This document shows positions 33,484 to 45,474 of a stretch of DNA of 64,000 bases, in pieces. The stretch is from NCBI GenBank assembly GCA_015178975.1, contig WHVD01000014.1, positions 806,001 to 870,000 of the forward strand, in the 5' to 3' direction. Below the pieces are notes generated by a model. That model was not told the DNA's origin, ran no database searches, and worked only from the letters and a program-made list of their open reading frames with translations. The first letter of the stretch is position 1. The number at the start of each line of letters is the position of its first letter. Source of the stretch: Hysterangium stoloniferum (Eukaryota > Basidiomycota > Agaricomycetes > Hysterangiales > Hysterangiaceae). Position numbers and translations under genes: made by a program.

Positions 33484-34368
33484 AGGAAATACGTTTATGT
33501 ACACACGGCTGGAGAGCTGGCATATTTTTGCCCCCCCCCCACGCACACCGGCCCACATGGGGTGCCCGCTTGTCAAAGAGCATCCTAACTGCACCCTTTA
33601 CCCCTGAAGAACGCACTGAATTCATTGAGGAACTCCACCTCACTATTCACACTGCCAACCAGGACCCGTCGACCCTTGTCATCTACACCGATGGCTCCCG
33701 TCGCAAGGGTCAAGGTAACCGCCACCGCACAGGTGCCGGCTACCCCATCCACCACCTTGGCTCCTCCATCCGCAGAGGGCGCTTTGGTCTTGGCAGATGT
33801 GCAGGCATCTATGATGCCGAGATGTTTGCCCTGGCAAGCGCCAGTGCTGCACTGACAAAACTCCTTGCCAACATACCTGACGCTAAGCACCTCCTCTTCC
33901 TCTCTGACAACCAAGCTGCACTAAAATCCATTGATGACGTTTCAGACCACCCCAGCCAGTGCGCCTCCATCATCTTTCAAAAGCATATTGACAATTTCCT
34001 AACCAACCCCTCCCATGATGTCTCCCTCTCCTGGGTCCCAGGCCACAATGGCTTCCAAGGCAATGAGGCCGACTCCCTTGCAAAGGAAGCCGTCAACCTG
34101 CGCCCCCCCATCCTGCACTCCACAGTCTCCTGGGCCTTGGAACGTGCAAAAGCGCGCTCCCTAAAACTCTGGCACCAGGATTGGCTCCACCTCCCCCACA
34201 CCAACCTCGCTGCCGTTGGACTCCACAAACCCCCTTCCCTCAAACTGGCCAAGTTCCACAAAGAATATGGGGGCCCCCGCCACGTCCACACACGCATCAT
34301 CCAAACCATCACTGGCCATGGATTCCTCGGCGCCTACTACAACCACTTCCTCCCCGACCTCCCCACCA
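33484..34368 (+). pseudogene. LINE ORF2, RNase H portion, interrupted by the MULE
   Basis: Non-LTR retrotransposon (Tad1/I-like, by the presence of RNase H and a C-terminal zinc knuckle). RNase H motifs: YTDGSRRKG, the Glu in IYDAEMFALA, SDNQAALKS and PGHNGFQGNEADSLAKEA. The element is 5' truncated; no reverse transcriptase is present. The frame reads into the MULE inverted repeat and stops at 34412. The rest of the LINE resumes at 39532 in the same frame. Confidence 0.85.
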
Positions 34369-34527
34369 GGGTGAGCCTAAATACCCACTCTGACGTGGGA
34401 ATATTACATTAGGTGACAGCACCCACATGCTTTGTAACACATATTCGCGTCGTTTGCATCGCGTTTGTTTGGTCACACCATCAAATTAAATTAATTTTCA
34501 CCAGATGACTCAGATATCCACATAATT

Positions 34528-37500
34528 ATGATAGTGGAAGCAGTGAAGCTAGCTATCAAGCGACTCCTCACTGAAGAAGTATACTCTGAAAACCCTTATT
34601 GTTTTCAGTTGCCAGGTGACACTTGGAAGGAATGGTTGAAAATACAATCTCGAATGACCAATTGGCGTCTTAAAAAACATTATGTTCCCAGTATGTGCCT
34701 GCTAGAATTAACAAACCACATCTAATATGAATATATTCAGAAAAAGTGTTACGACCGGACAATCCCGCCAGACTCCAGGCACTAACCCATACGCCCCCAC
34801 GCGCTACAAGCACCAATCGTCTGTTTATAGGATTTCCCGCCCGGACTCCGTTACGTCAAGACTCGTTACGTTCGACCTCATTACGACACATATCAGTCAC
34901 CGGACTTCCCCTGGACTCCGTCTCTGTCTATGTCTGTCTTCATCCCACACATCAGTCACCGGTCCCCGCTTAGAATCCCATCACCGCTCTAATCGAGCCC
35001 TGTTCCCGTTTTAGTCAAATGACCTGTCACGATTTAGGACTCCGCTCCCGCTCCGTTTCCCATTATGGGTTATGCTTTGTCACGATTCGGACTCCGCTCC
35101 GTTCCGTCCCGTTCCTAACACCAATTTGGTGTTTACTATTCCCATTTTATGTTTTGTTAGTTTTGTTTCGTTATTACTGGATTTGGTATGTCATGCATTC
35201 CATGGTCTATATAAACTGGCAGATGTTGTACATACAATCCAGTCAGAAAATTAGCTTAGATTCCCCCCAGTAATCTAATAATATTTTCCGCTCTAAAACC
35301 TTACTCGATTCACATCGCTCACACTAGTCGGAGCCCACGGGCTCCAGCGCATCTATCTCTCTCAACCAACTCGACTCACGACCCACGACCTCCAACTTAC
35401 GACCCACGACCTGACTTACGACCTACGACCCACGAACCCCCACCCGGACTCCCCGGGATCCCCGTCCATCCGTTTGAAATTGGACAACACGATCTAGTGA
35501 GGGCGCAGCCTATAAGCTGAAGCCAAGTCCTACCGGATATCCCGCGGGTTTCTCCGGAGACCCGGCCTGTGTGTGTATCCTAACAAAAAGACACTACACG
35601 GCCAAGTAGATATTTGTGGAAAAACACCTATGAGTGTGACCATGCTGGTTCATACCGATGTCAGACTATCAAGGATACAAGTCCTAGCAAACAACGCTGA
35701 CGTAGTGCAAGTATCAAATGTGGTTGCAAGGCAAAGGTACATATATCACAACTCGTGGATGTGACAGGGGTGCAGGTTGAATATCATTGGACGCACAATG
35801 GTCATGGTCTGTAATTTTAGTACATTGATAAGGTTTTGTGATAATTAAAGAATATGACAGATCCTGCTTCTTTGAATGGTATGAAAGTCTCAAGGAGTCC
35901 AAATGAGATAGGACAATGGCTGGATGATAAAATAAACAAGGGCTTTGATCAGAAATCAATCAAAGCCATACTTCGAATGACCAGTGAAGAATTATCTGAG
36001 GTGTGTTACTGAGAATCTCATCACTATTACTTATCTAAGGCTTATACTATTTGCAGATCACAGCAGAAGTAAAAGAAATGCCATTTAGTCTCAAGATCAG
36101 TTTCAAGGATATCTACAATGCCGCACAAAGAAAAGCAAATAAAGATACATTTCTGGATGAAAATGTAGATGAGAGTCTCCGGTTATGGCTTGTAAAACTT
36201 CAAGAAAAGGGGTGGAAAGTAACACATGAGGCAACCCAAGGTGAAGAAGCTTGAGGAGGATACATGATAGCTTTATGCTCATCATGGCAGTGTCAGGTTA
36301 GTAAATATTTTTATTTCGTGTATTAATATCACAGACACCCTAAATTACTCTAGTTAATGCAACAATATGGTGATACAGTCTGCTTAGATTCAACCCACAA
36401 TATGTCCCATGGAAAAAATGGAGAAAACATATATTTGAGTACTTTGTTGGGTAGAGATCGCATTACTGGCAAAGGAGTACCATTGGGCTTCCTACTCACA
36501 AACCTTGAATCTCAGTAAGTGTCACAATTTATAAAAGTTTATTCAATTCTTCTCATGTTCTGGTGTTTAGTTATCCATTGAAGCAATTCCTGGAGTGGAT
36601 GCGACAGAACTGCTGTTTTGATCCCCACACAATTATGATAGACTGTTCCGACACAGAGGCCTTGGCTATTACCTCAGCATTCTCTGACGCTCCAGTACAT
36701 ATATTGTACTGCTATTGGCATCTTTGGCAGGCCTGGCACAAAAACATCAAAGCAAAGGTACTGTCTTTTATCGTCATTTAAAATGGTTTTTTTTTTTTCA
36801 ATTTTCTGCCAGATTGTTCTTAAGCACATGTCTTGCAAGGAAGACTGTGCTGAAACTTTGCATGATATTCAAATCACATTGTGGGGTTTGCTCAAGGCTG
36901 AAACACTAAAGGAATTTGATAATAAGTGGGAAGAAGTATAGATAGAGTGGCCAGATCAGCCTATTTGGTTGCAATACATGGAAAGGGAGTGGGTGTCACG
37001 CAAGGAACATTGGGTGAAAGCATGGCGCAAGGTACATAAGTGCTTATTCCATTGTAATTTAAATTCAATTTTAATCATGGTTTGATAGCATGCACACTAC
37101 GGTATTGATACCAACAATTATATTGAAAGCTGGCATGCAAATCTGAAGAAAAACTATATTGGTTGAATGCAGAAGCAACGAATAGACTATATTATTAGAA
37201 TTTTAATGCAAGATGTTGAACCAGATTACATGTGGTCACATCTTCACGTTGGACTTGGTTTCAAACAACGAACACTCTGCAAGGCAGAACGTGAAGCTCA
37301 ACAGAAAGCAAATGAATTACCATTCGAAGACGCAGAAAGCCAAATTGAGCAATTTGAAAATCAGGTAAGATTTATTCTATAAAAAATGTGGTATTTACTG
37401 AATGTAGTTTAGTTTATAATAGGATCATTCTCACGAGATGACGTCTTTTATACTGTGGAAATCAAAGACAATGGTTTTACTAGATGTAGCTGTCCGACAT

Positions 37501-37820
37501 TTACACAAACTGCACTGGCCTGCAAACATATGTTCCTTGCCCAGCGCATTAGTTCAATGAATATCCACCTCGAACAAACCATACTACCAGTCACATGACC
37601 TCAAAATGAGGCCACATTGGATGCACACAGAGCAGAAAAGCGAGAATTAGTAGGAAAAATATGGACAGAAATGGATAAGTTGGCTAATAGCACTTGGAGA
37701 TTTGTAGAAATGGATGTGGGTCTCGACTCAGTCTCACGATCATCCTTAACACAGCTTTACAGTGCAACAAAAAGTTTAGCTTATCTGAGAAAGGACATTT
37801 TATTGGACAGGCTTGGCTAA
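34528..37820 (+). pseudogene. MULE transposase with FAR1-like and SWIM zinc modules
   Basis: Multi-exon. The N-terminal exon (34528-34691) continues through a GT-AG intron into KDTTRPSRYLWKN and then a zinc module CDHAGSYR...CGCKAK (FAR1/WRKY-GCM1 type). The MULE core follows: first Asp in YGDTVCLDSTHNMSHG, LLGRDRITGKGVPLGFLLTN, second Asp in HTIMIDCSDTEA, the WHLWQAWHKN motif, and the Glu in NNYIESWHANLKKNY. The SWIM finger CSCPTFTQ...CKHMFLAQ is near 37485-37545. Introns are about 50-60 nt. Damage: TGA near 35698, TAG near 36938, TGA near 37164 and a solo LTR in exon 2. Confidence 0.88.
34747..35585 (+). mobile_element. Solo LTR, family TGTTACGACCGGACAATCCC
   Basis: 839 bp ending GTATCCTAACA, flanked by AAAAG (34742-34746 and 35586-35590). 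Inserted at the start of MULE exon 2. The LTR module is at 35499-35530. Related to 49501-49797. Confidence 0.92.
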
Positions 37821-38154
37821 ACATTATGTGGAATATATATATTTATTAATATAATCAAACTTTGATAATCGACATGATGGGAGACGATGCAGTAGAGACA
37901 GAATAGCTACCTGCAAGCAGGCTGTGGCATAGCTCATTCAGGTTCTTGGATTTGACCCGTAGAGTCCAGTGAAAGGGAGTGGTTAGAGTAGGAGGCAGTG
38001 GGAAGATGTCATTTGGAATATAAATGGAAATAGGCCAGGAGTTGCAAGGAAGTCACCGACGATGGTGGGTGGTGAGATGATACTGAGTGTATGATAATTT
38101 GCAAGGGGAGTGAGACAGTTGGTTGTGCAGGCATACAGAACAGTTACAACTCAC

Positions 38155-38592
38155 CTTTGCAATGCTAAATGGATCCAGCGTAATCCGCGAAACAGGCAAC
38201 TCTTCATGCGCCCTCCATGCATTCGTCATACACCACCCTTCGCTTCTCTCATCACCAGAATCAATGCTATATGCTGCAATCACACCGCTTCTCGATCCAG
38301 TCCACAACTTATCCAGCACACCCTCCAACGCCAACACATCTGAATTCGAAATCTTAACAATCCCAATGTAAACGGGTACAGCTTTTCCAGAGTCGAAAGT
38401 ATCCGTGCCCTCTGTCCAGACCGAAATGAAACCACCTTCATGTCCGAGATAGACGCGGTTGGGGTGCAAAGGCAGTACAGCACCGCTTGTCACTGCTCCT
38501 AAGGACTCTGATGGCGTAAGTATCTTCGAGCTGCAATTCGCTGCGAGAATAGGACACATTCGAAATCTAGCTGAGATGTCAGAAATGATAGC
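38155..38592 (-). pseudogene. Captured fragment: WD40-like part of inositol-polyphosphate 5-phosphatase
   Basis: The minus strand encodes NRVYLGHEGGFISVWTEG, LEGVLDKLWTGSRSGVIAAY, then WCMTNAWRAHEELPVSRITL. This matches the beta-propeller segment that precedes the phosphatase domain in OCRL/INPP5-type proteins: 'G..G.I.VW', 'LW.G.R.G.I.VYD' and 'W.AH...V..L..D'. It is bounded by an acceptor (TTCTAG before 38592) and a donor (AAG-GTGAGT after 38155), so one exon was taken whole or nearly so. The phosphatase domain itself is absent. Identification by pattern memory; moderately sure. Confidence 0.65.
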
Positions 38593-38595
38593 CTA

Positions 38596-38763
<168 letters not shown>

Positions 38764-38799
38764 TCAGCTGGGTTCCCATGTTATTATGAGTGACTGCAC

Positions 38800-39060
38800 C
38801 TTGTGCTGAAAGCTTCGCCAGAGCCAACACTCCATATGAATGAATGTTGTTGTGAGTGTCCTTCAAAAATGCAATGATGTCAGGAATGGCACTCGAAATG
38901 GCAAGTCGAAACTCAACTGTGATTAAATGTTAGCTGGGTTCCCATCTTATTATGAGGCATCTCACCTTGTTCTGAAAGCTTTGCCAGGGCCGAAACTCCC
39001 TCTAAATGAACCCAGGTGTCAGTGTCCTTCAAAAGTGCAACAATATCAGCAATGGCATCC
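38800..39060 (-). pseudogene. Captured fragment: two ARM/HEAT repeats
   Basis: Two 39-residue-type repeats: ADIVALLKDTDTWVHLEGVS/ALAKLSEQ and PDIIAFLKDTHNNIHSYGVL/ALAKLSAQ, each followed by a donor (38961-38965 and 38794-38799). The introns are also similar to each other. It lies between the two groups of GAPDH exons, where GAPDH itself would have its cofactor-domain middle. Confidence 0.8.
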
Positions 39061-39082
39061 GAAACCATTCACGATGAGGCAG

Positions 39083-39300
39083 CCATCCTTTAGTGCAACC
39101 TCACCCTTGAAGCGACCGTGAATGCTTCGAATCGATTGTGGGTAATGGACTTACAACATACTTGGGGTCGAGGAAAGGGCTAAAGTGACATTCAGCTAAA
39201 TTTGAATCCACATGGAAGACGGCTACTTACTCGTTGACTGCAACCACTTCGACATTGTCATATTGCAGAGCATCACGGAGTACAGTAAGGTCAATCTTCA
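39083..39300 (-). pseudogene. Captured fragment: GAPDH N-terminal exons
   Basis: The minus strand shows VLRDALQYDNVEVVAVN, a GTAAGT...TTTAG intron (39180-39230) that splices cleanly to DPFLDPKYV, and then IHGRFKGEVALKDGCLIVNG after a damaged junction. This order and intron phase match a genuine GAPDH gene. The first part of the Rossmann fold (GxGxxG) is missing. Confidence 0.85.
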
Positions 39301-39531
39301 GTGCACTTTGTGCTGTACTTGCAAGGGAATGGGTGGCAAAGTATATTCCTGTATCCCCAGGTCATATTTTTCCTCGTCGCAGAAGATCTGAGTCGTCTGG
39401 TGAAAATTAATTTAATTTGATGGTGTGACCAAACAAACGCGACGCGAACGACGCAAATATGTGTTACAAAGCATGTGGGTGCTGTCGCCTAATGTAATAT
39501 TCCCACGTCAGAGTGGTATTTAGGCTCACCC

Positions 39532-39895
39532 TCCCCACCACCTGCCCCTGTGGCGAAACCGACATGCAATCTCGCCTCCACATCCTTTCCGAGTGCCCCC
39601 TTTACGAGGAGCACCGCCATCTCCTCCAGGCCGCCTCTCAAGACTTGTCACTCCCCATCATCCTCGGCACACACAAGGGCCTTGAAGCCCTAGCCGAGTT
39701 CATTGCCGCCTCAGACGCTTTCCGGAAGACCTAATCACTCCCGCCCTGCATTAGACCCTCCCACGTATCCCAACCCGCTGCATTCACATCCCACCTTTTC
39801 TCCACCGACCGTTAGGGTAGTTCTCTCCCCAACCGCTATGTATCTTCGTTATGCGATGCGGTATATAAATGTATTTAAAAAAAAAAAAAAAAAAA
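39532..39895 (+). pseudogene. LINE ORF2 C-terminus, 3' UTR and poly(A)
   Basis: Continuation of the LINE after the MULE. It encodes the zinc knuckle CPCGETDMQSRLHILSECPL and ends FIAASDAFRKT at 39734. A 3' UTR of about 140 bp ends CGGTATATAAATGTATT plus A-run at 39895, next to GTCACAACACGTGA. Confidence 0.85.
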
Positions 39896-40790
39896 GTCAC
39901 AACACGTGAAGAAGACCAGATCGTGCCCTGCCTACCTTAGTTCATTCGGAGCTTCTATATTTTATTCTAACATCTTCTTTGTGGCGGAACTCTAATATGT
40001 TACCAGGTGACTCCTAAACTATCTCACGAGATTGCTTCGCACTATCTTCGACTCAGCTTGCCGATCTATCAGCTGGACAACTTATAATGCAATTGTTTGG
40101 CGACACGTCAAAATGATACAAGCATAAACGCCTTCGAACGGAACCAAATCCTAATCCTTTGATTTGTTGATATAATATAAGTATACAGTCCATGCAACAT
40201 GCAGGCCATCCCTTAACGTTGCCCCGCCCCTTCCGCAATCAATCCACGTTGCGGGGTTCTCCAGTACGATTCAGCTCGATCAACCAACAACCCCAATGTC
40301 TTCTCATAGTCGATATTCGTGAGCTCCATGTCAAATATTGTTACGGTGCATTATATCTGAGCAGTTCACGCAGTTCTATCGCTCATGCCCTCAATCCGAC
40401 ATGCCGACTGGCTCCCAATGAACTGTAACTGCAATGTTGCCTTTTTCCACATTTATGTGACTTATAGACACCCCGTAGATCTTTGTATGGCTCAAACCAT
40501 CCTTCAACACATTCTATGAACGCAGATGTGTTGCAAAATGAAGTAGTCCAAAATGCCTTGTAAGCTTCGTGTGTATCTTGCAACACCACCTAACTAAAAT
40601 TCCATAGCCTTAGTTCAAATTATCGCGAGGTGCAAAATACACCAACTCGATTTTTGGAACAATCGGGTTCGTGTCTGGTCGACGGAATGTAAGGATTGAT
40701 AATAAAATCTATAATAAATAACTATTAACCGAAATACTGAAAAGATATCCATCCGCCGGCCAACACCATATCAATACGGATCTCACCCTG

Positions 40791-41384
40791 TTGTGGGAAG
40801 GGGAACAATACCCCTTTCCGTACGACGAGAGGAATGACAATGATGGACCGAGCAGAGAATCATCCACAGGTCCCATTGTTACCTTTCCTCATCCAACATC
40901 ATCCACCCATCCTTCTCCCTCATCAACCGCATCCACACATCATAAGAATGCGCTCCCATGGCCACAAGCACCTCCCACTGACTGCCCCTGGGGTGATATC
41001 TATGAATCTAATGGAAATATGGGCAAGTGTGTCTGGAAGCCAGTCTTACTGGATCGATGCAAGACCTTGGAACATTGGGCGTGGTACCACGTTACAAATG
41101 ATGTGTTTGCTTTCCAGACTGGTATTCTCACTGACCTGCAGGAGGCGAAAATTGTAAACACTCCAGAGAAGCTGGAATGTGCTATCCTGCACCTCGGGCT
41201 TTGTCCAAATCAGGCATGTCAAGAAACAGTACCACGTACCGTGAGGGCATACAGAAAGGATCTGGTCGAAAGGCACCTAAAACATAGCCCGGAGTGCGAG
41301 CCTTTCTTCGAAGACTTGTCCGTCAGGGGGTATAGGGAACTGGGCAAACAGCTCGGCTACGTTTGGCCGGGCCCAAAGAGCTAG
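40791..41384 (+). pseudogene. Gene 1 of the multi-copy unit, C2, truncated
   Basis: Same protein as 30309-30983, but a TAG after WPGPKS and a one-base insertion in the following A-run remove the tail. It also has a small in-frame deletion in the Ser/Thr region and changes DVNGN to ESNGN. Confidence 0.55.
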
Positions 41385-42464
41385 CCTCAAAAGGTCTGAG
41401 CTGACGACTATGAGCTTACTGGCTGCAGAGTACATTTTAACACTCACTGACGGCTTGTAGATAAGTGCCCAATGTATTACAAGTAATATATATGCGAAAA
41501 GATAATTACATGTATAAATTGAATAAACTAATGGAGCTCAGTGTGCTAATCGATGGGAGAGGAGTGAACATCAAAATTTACAATTTTGGTGGCATGTGTC
41601 ATGTGGTGTTCAGTCGGATCTAGGCGATCAAGGTTCATTGTCCTTACGTAGATCTCATACAAAGTTTCTGTGGTTATTCTTCCTATCGTACGAAGGCATG
41701 ATATATAGTAGTGATGTGAGAAGCTACAAGATATGCCTTGTTTCCGATGTTCCTCGATCGTAAGGTTGGCGTACGGTCTTGGCCTCGAACATCATGAGTG
41801 AGCATCAACTTCTACTATAATGTCATCATCTGTGCATATTATTGTCGGCACAGCTCGGCAGCTGAAGGTCATCCTATGGGCTTCAGTGGTGTCCCGGTGC
41901 GCGCTCAACACCAGTGTCCCTCCTCATGGATACATTCAGGTGGGCTCGTGGATAGACCTACTAACAGGGACCCATTTGCCATTCGCGGCGGTAACAATTT
42001 GACTATGGATCGTGAGTCCAGAACTACCGATTGCTTTGTTAGGTCTAATGATTTCACATTCAAGGTTCATTCCCCGTGTTAGAGAACCGTCCTTCTCGCA
42101 AGTGACTATCGAGGATTACGATGAGCGATTCGGAACTGTCCCACCTACATTTCCTTATTCTTCCACACATGGTAATGAGTTTCAGTGAGTTTATTGCTAT
42201 AACAACACGCATTATTCTCCAAATCGGACACAATCTCCTTACAGGACAGCACATCCGACCGGGATGCAGGAGGCCTATATTTCTTCATATTCGTCACTCG
42301 CTGGATGGAATGGGTATGTAAAATATAAGCTTAGGCTGAAAGTATCATTAATTTCACTTCAATTGCACACTGGCCAGCGGCCCTTCCTTGGGTTGACGGG
42401 GAGCAAAGGTAGACATTATTTTATTATACGTAAATGAAACAGTGCTAATGAAATACACCAACAG

Positions 42465-43229
42465 GAGCTCCTCCGCCACCCAACAAATTACCAATCAGGT
42501 CCTGAACCGTCGGCAGGAGGCGATGGCCTTCCTGTCCGCGGACACGGGAGCCCCGGCAACCAGCGGATTGGCGGGAATTCACCCGCTGAGGTTGCTTCTA
42601 TCTTTCTCCATGGTCTACCGCCAACATTATCCTCGTCCCTCCAAAGCTTTCCCACCCAGGGCCGCATATCCCCACACCCGTCGAAAATTCCTTGCCCATA
42701 TGGGCCTAAATACAGCACCCCGGTGCCTTGTTACCGTTCCACTTATTTGCGCAGTCCATTTAAACACTGGATGGTGCACATCCGGGATCAGTTGTGGGCC
42801 ATCCGTAGGTGTCGCCTGAAACTTCGGGATGCCTCCATCATCAATACACACAAAAAGCATAAAAGCGCCAAAAAATATATCAGTGACTTCTGTCCTGCCT
42901 GTAACGAAAGTTTCCTGACATCACGGGAGGTCCAAAATCACATGATGTCCAGTCCGCAGTGTTCCCAAATTTTCTGTTGCAAAAATTGCGGCACGGGAGC
43001 GGGGCGTCAGGAGGGGTGCGCAGAGTGTGCAAGCCTGAAATCACTGATCATTCGCACCTATGTCCAACTTTGTAAGGAAATTGGATATAGTCACCCGGAA
43101 CACCCAGATCTCTCAGAGAGCGATAACGAGCGGGCAGCGGAGATGGCGGTGCAGAGTGGGGTGGAGCAAGACCTCAAAAATCGGGAGGTCAAACGTGGAC
43201 AGAAGGGGGATGGTCATGAAGAGAACTAG
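42465..43229 (+). CDS. Zinc-finger-like protein of the multi-copy unit (gene 2, C2), last exon
   Basis: An acceptor (CAACAG ending at 42464) opens a 765-nt exon ending at TAG 43227-43229. It has a Pro/Ser-rich part, then CPYGPKYSTPVPC, FKHWMVHIRD, a Lys-rich stretch, CPACNESF, NHMMSSPQCSQIF, CKNCGTGAG and YVQLCKEIGYSHP. The tail is charged. The spacing parallels gene 1 (CPWGDIY...HWAWYH...HSPECEPF...LGKQLGYVWP), so the two are paralogous. Upstream exons are partly deleted in this copy. Function unknown; nucleic-acid binding is a guess from the Cys/His pattern. Confidence 0.5.
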   Translation, partial: ELLRHPTNYQSGPEPSAGGDGLPVRGHGSPGNQRIGGNSPAEVASIFLHGLPPTLSSSLQSFPTQGRISPHPSKIPCPYGPKYSTPVPCYRSTYLRSPFKHWMVHIRDQLWAIRRCRLKLRDASIINTHKKHKSAKKYISDFCPACNESFLTSREVQNHMMSSPQCSQIFCCKNCGTGAGRQEGCAECASLKSLIIRTYVQLCKEIGYSHPEHPDLSESDNERAAEMAVQSGVEQDLKNREVKRGQKGDGHEEN

Positions 43230-43920
43230 CACACCCAGTAATCTTATATTTCATATTAATCATAGTATATTCAACTCAAACCAGTCTCGTCGTTATGGTC
43301 GATGAAAGGCTTGACCTCAACTGGGCTAACATTGACCTTTGCAGCTTTCAAGAACAGAAGGTTCGTCACGTGTCAACTTATTTCTGTGAAGCTTTAGAGC
43401 GCACGAAATTTTATCGGATCAGAATTATGTGAATCATTTACATGTCAGATTTAGGACAAGAGAGGGCGAAAACATTCTGAACAGTACAACATCAGATATT
43501 GCTTAGTGACGATTGTGGCCTGTGGTGTAGCATCCGTCCAATACATGCGAGTTGTTGACACAATATAGATGAGGAGTCGGCGGGATGGCAAACTAGTCTT
43601 TGCGTGCGTACCCTTTCTTGGAAATATATGCCTTTTGTCACTCTGACCAATGGAGAAATTTGACGCACGCGGAGTTCAGTACATAATTTGACCTCGACAA
43701 CCTGTTTGGAGGCACAGATAATCTATCACGTGTGAAAAAAACTTTCACTTTTCTCCATGACTTAACACAATATTTTGCCGGATCGAAGGTTGCATGCCAA
43801 CATATAGGACAAAGGACAAATTTCAAAATATCAATATTTGCCCTTTGAACCATTTCGATGTTATCTAGCAATGTAGCAAAGCAGCCTCCAGTTTCATAAT
43901 CAAATATATGTCAACTTTTG

Positions 43921-44056
43921 TGTTAGTTTTTGTGGTTACGGCTCGAGGTGCAGAATCAGTAGCGCTGTATTATGTAATAATAATTACAGAGCTTCTTTGT
44001 CCACTGCGCACATCATCTGGTCAGCATTGTCATATTTCGGTCAGCCATTTCTAACA
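43921..44056 (+). repeat. 5' LTR of gag-only element
   Basis: 136 bp, TGTTAG...CTAACA; one mismatch (G versus A near position 120) to the 3' LTR. Confidence 0.95.
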
Positions 44057-44145
44057 GGTTACGGGCCCTGCCAGTGCATCAACTCTCATACTCTCTTTTC
44101 TCTTTCTCCACTTTTTATTTCAACATCTCGTACTACCACATCATC

Positions 44146-45207
44146 ATGGTACAGCCTACCATATATGATTTACTTCGAACCTTCGATGACCAAAACAAAT
44201 TCACTGGTGAAAATTATGGGATCTGGACTCAGGAGTTTGAGATGACTTTTGGAGAGGACATTGACTTTATGGAGCACATAAAGAGCTCATCAAAACCACT
44301 AAAGGATGACACTACACTCCAGGCATGGCTCAAAGCAGACCAACAAGCTAGGGCAGCCCTCTACAAAACAATTTCATCGAACGCTGTTCGGACAACCCAC
44401 TTCAAGGATACAACTCCACCACAAACTGCAAACGATGTTTGGCTGAGCCTCAAATCTGAATACAAAAAGGATTCTCGTGCAGCCCGTTTTGAACTCAAGA
44501 AACGTCTTTATAATCCAGTCCATGACACCTCCAAACCAGTCTCACTCTATATCCAGGACATTGTTTCGGCTGCTGAAGAACTTACAACTCTTGGGCATGC
44601 ACCCGCTGCAACAGATATTGTTGACTCCATTCTCATGAACCTCGACTCTTCTTTTGCAATCGTTCGGACTCTTCTCACATCAGGATCATTAGAGCCTACT
44701 CTTACTATTGTTAAGAAAACCTTAACTGATCAAGAAGATACGAAAACTGCACTTAATGGCAGCACTCAGACCCAGGAACTTGAGGCAGCCTTGTATTCAC
44801 AGAAGAGAGCAGGAAAAGGAAAAGGGAAATGGCGCCGAAAGAAGGATGATTCAGATTTGGACTCAGAGTCTGAGGGAGAAGCCCAGTTTGACTGGCTGAA
44901 CCCAAAGAACAGGGACGTCTGTCATCGGTGTGGACGTCCAGGCCATCGGTCCTCACGCTGCATTGCTGATATGCCACAGAAGATCAAGGACAAAGTCATC
45001 AGTGAAGCAAAGTCTCGAAGATGGTTACATCAGTTGTCAGAAGATAACGCTGCTTACATTGCCCACATTGCTTCCGATTCCGACTCTGCCTCAAAATGGG
45101 ACTCCAAGGAAGTGAAGGCCAACAATATTAATACTTGCGGCACTGGAGAACTTCCAACCCCAAAGGACGTTGGCCGAGCCACTCGCAGGGTGTTGCTGAG
45201 GATTTAG
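44146..45207 (+). CDS. Copia-type Gag with zinc knuckle
   Basis: Intact frame of 353 codons from ATG 44146 (MVQPTIYDLLRTF); the frame is open from 44074 but the conserved start matches the relic at 16831. The N-terminal part has the UBN2/gag-polypeptide pattern: NYGIWTQEFE, then AALYKTISSN, NDVWLSLKSEY and LKKRLYNPVH. A basic Lys/Arg patch precedes the CCHC knuckle CHRCGRPGHRSSRC. A C-terminal extension rich in Asp and Ser follows and ends RRVLLRI. It probably forms virus-like particles that package the element's RNA. Confidence 0.9.
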   Translation: MVQPTIYDLLRTFDDQNKFTGENYGIWTQEFEMTFGEDIDFMEHIKSSSKPLKDDTTLQAWLKADQQARAALYKTISSNAVRTTHFKDTTPPQTANDVWLSLKSEYKKDSRAARFELKKRLYNPVHDTSKPVSLYIQDIVSAAEELTTLGHAPAATDIVDSILMNLDSSFAIVRTLLTSGSLEPTLTIVKKTLTDQEDTKTALNGSTQTQELEAALYSQKRAGKGKGKWRRKKDDSDLDSESEGEAQFDWLNPKNRDVCHRCGRPGHRSSRCIADMPQKIKDKVISEAKSRRWLHQLSEDNAAYIAHIASDSDSASKWDSKEVKANNINTCGTGELPTPKDVGRATRRVLLRI

Positions 45208-45333
45208 TTCTACAGTATATCACCGGGCCTTAAGTTCAGTGGGGGTTTTGCATTTTTAGTGAGGGTTATTTCATCTTCATTTATTTATTATCTCTTCTCT
45301 ACCTTTACACTGCACCTCTTCTCCGAGTGGGGG

Positions 45334-45469
45334 TGTTAGTTTTTGTGGTTACGGCTCGAGGTGCAGAATCAGTAGCGCTGTATTATGTAATAATAATTAC
45401 AGAGCTTCTTTGTCCACTGCGCACATCATCTGGTCAGCATTGTCATATTTCAGTCAGCCATTTCTAACA
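45334..45469 (+). repeat. 3' LTR of gag-only element
   Basis: 136 bp, preceded by the polypurine tract GAGTGGGGG. Confidence 0.95.
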
Positions 45470-45474
45470 TTTTG

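Larger units (their letters stand above)
39896..43878 (+). repeat. 3.9-kb multi-copy unit, copy C2
   Basis: Nearly identical to C1 through about 42350, with the reciprocal deletions described under C1. Begins GTCACAACACGTGA after the LINE poly(A). The 43626-43806 segment matches the MITE centre. Ends next to the gag-only element. Confidence 0.75.
43921..45469 (+). mobile_element. Complete gag-only LTR retrotransposon (TR-GAG/TRIM-like)
   Basis: 1549 bp. Two 136-bp LTRs (43921-44056 and 45334-45469) differ at one base. Both begin TGTTAG and end CTAACA. The 5-bp target duplication TTTTG flanks the element (43916-43920 and 45470-45474). A purine tract GAGTGGGGG precedes the 3' LTR. The only gene is gag; there is no protease, integrase or reverse transcriptase, and no room for them. 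It must rely on enzymes from another Copia element. Confidence 0.95.
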
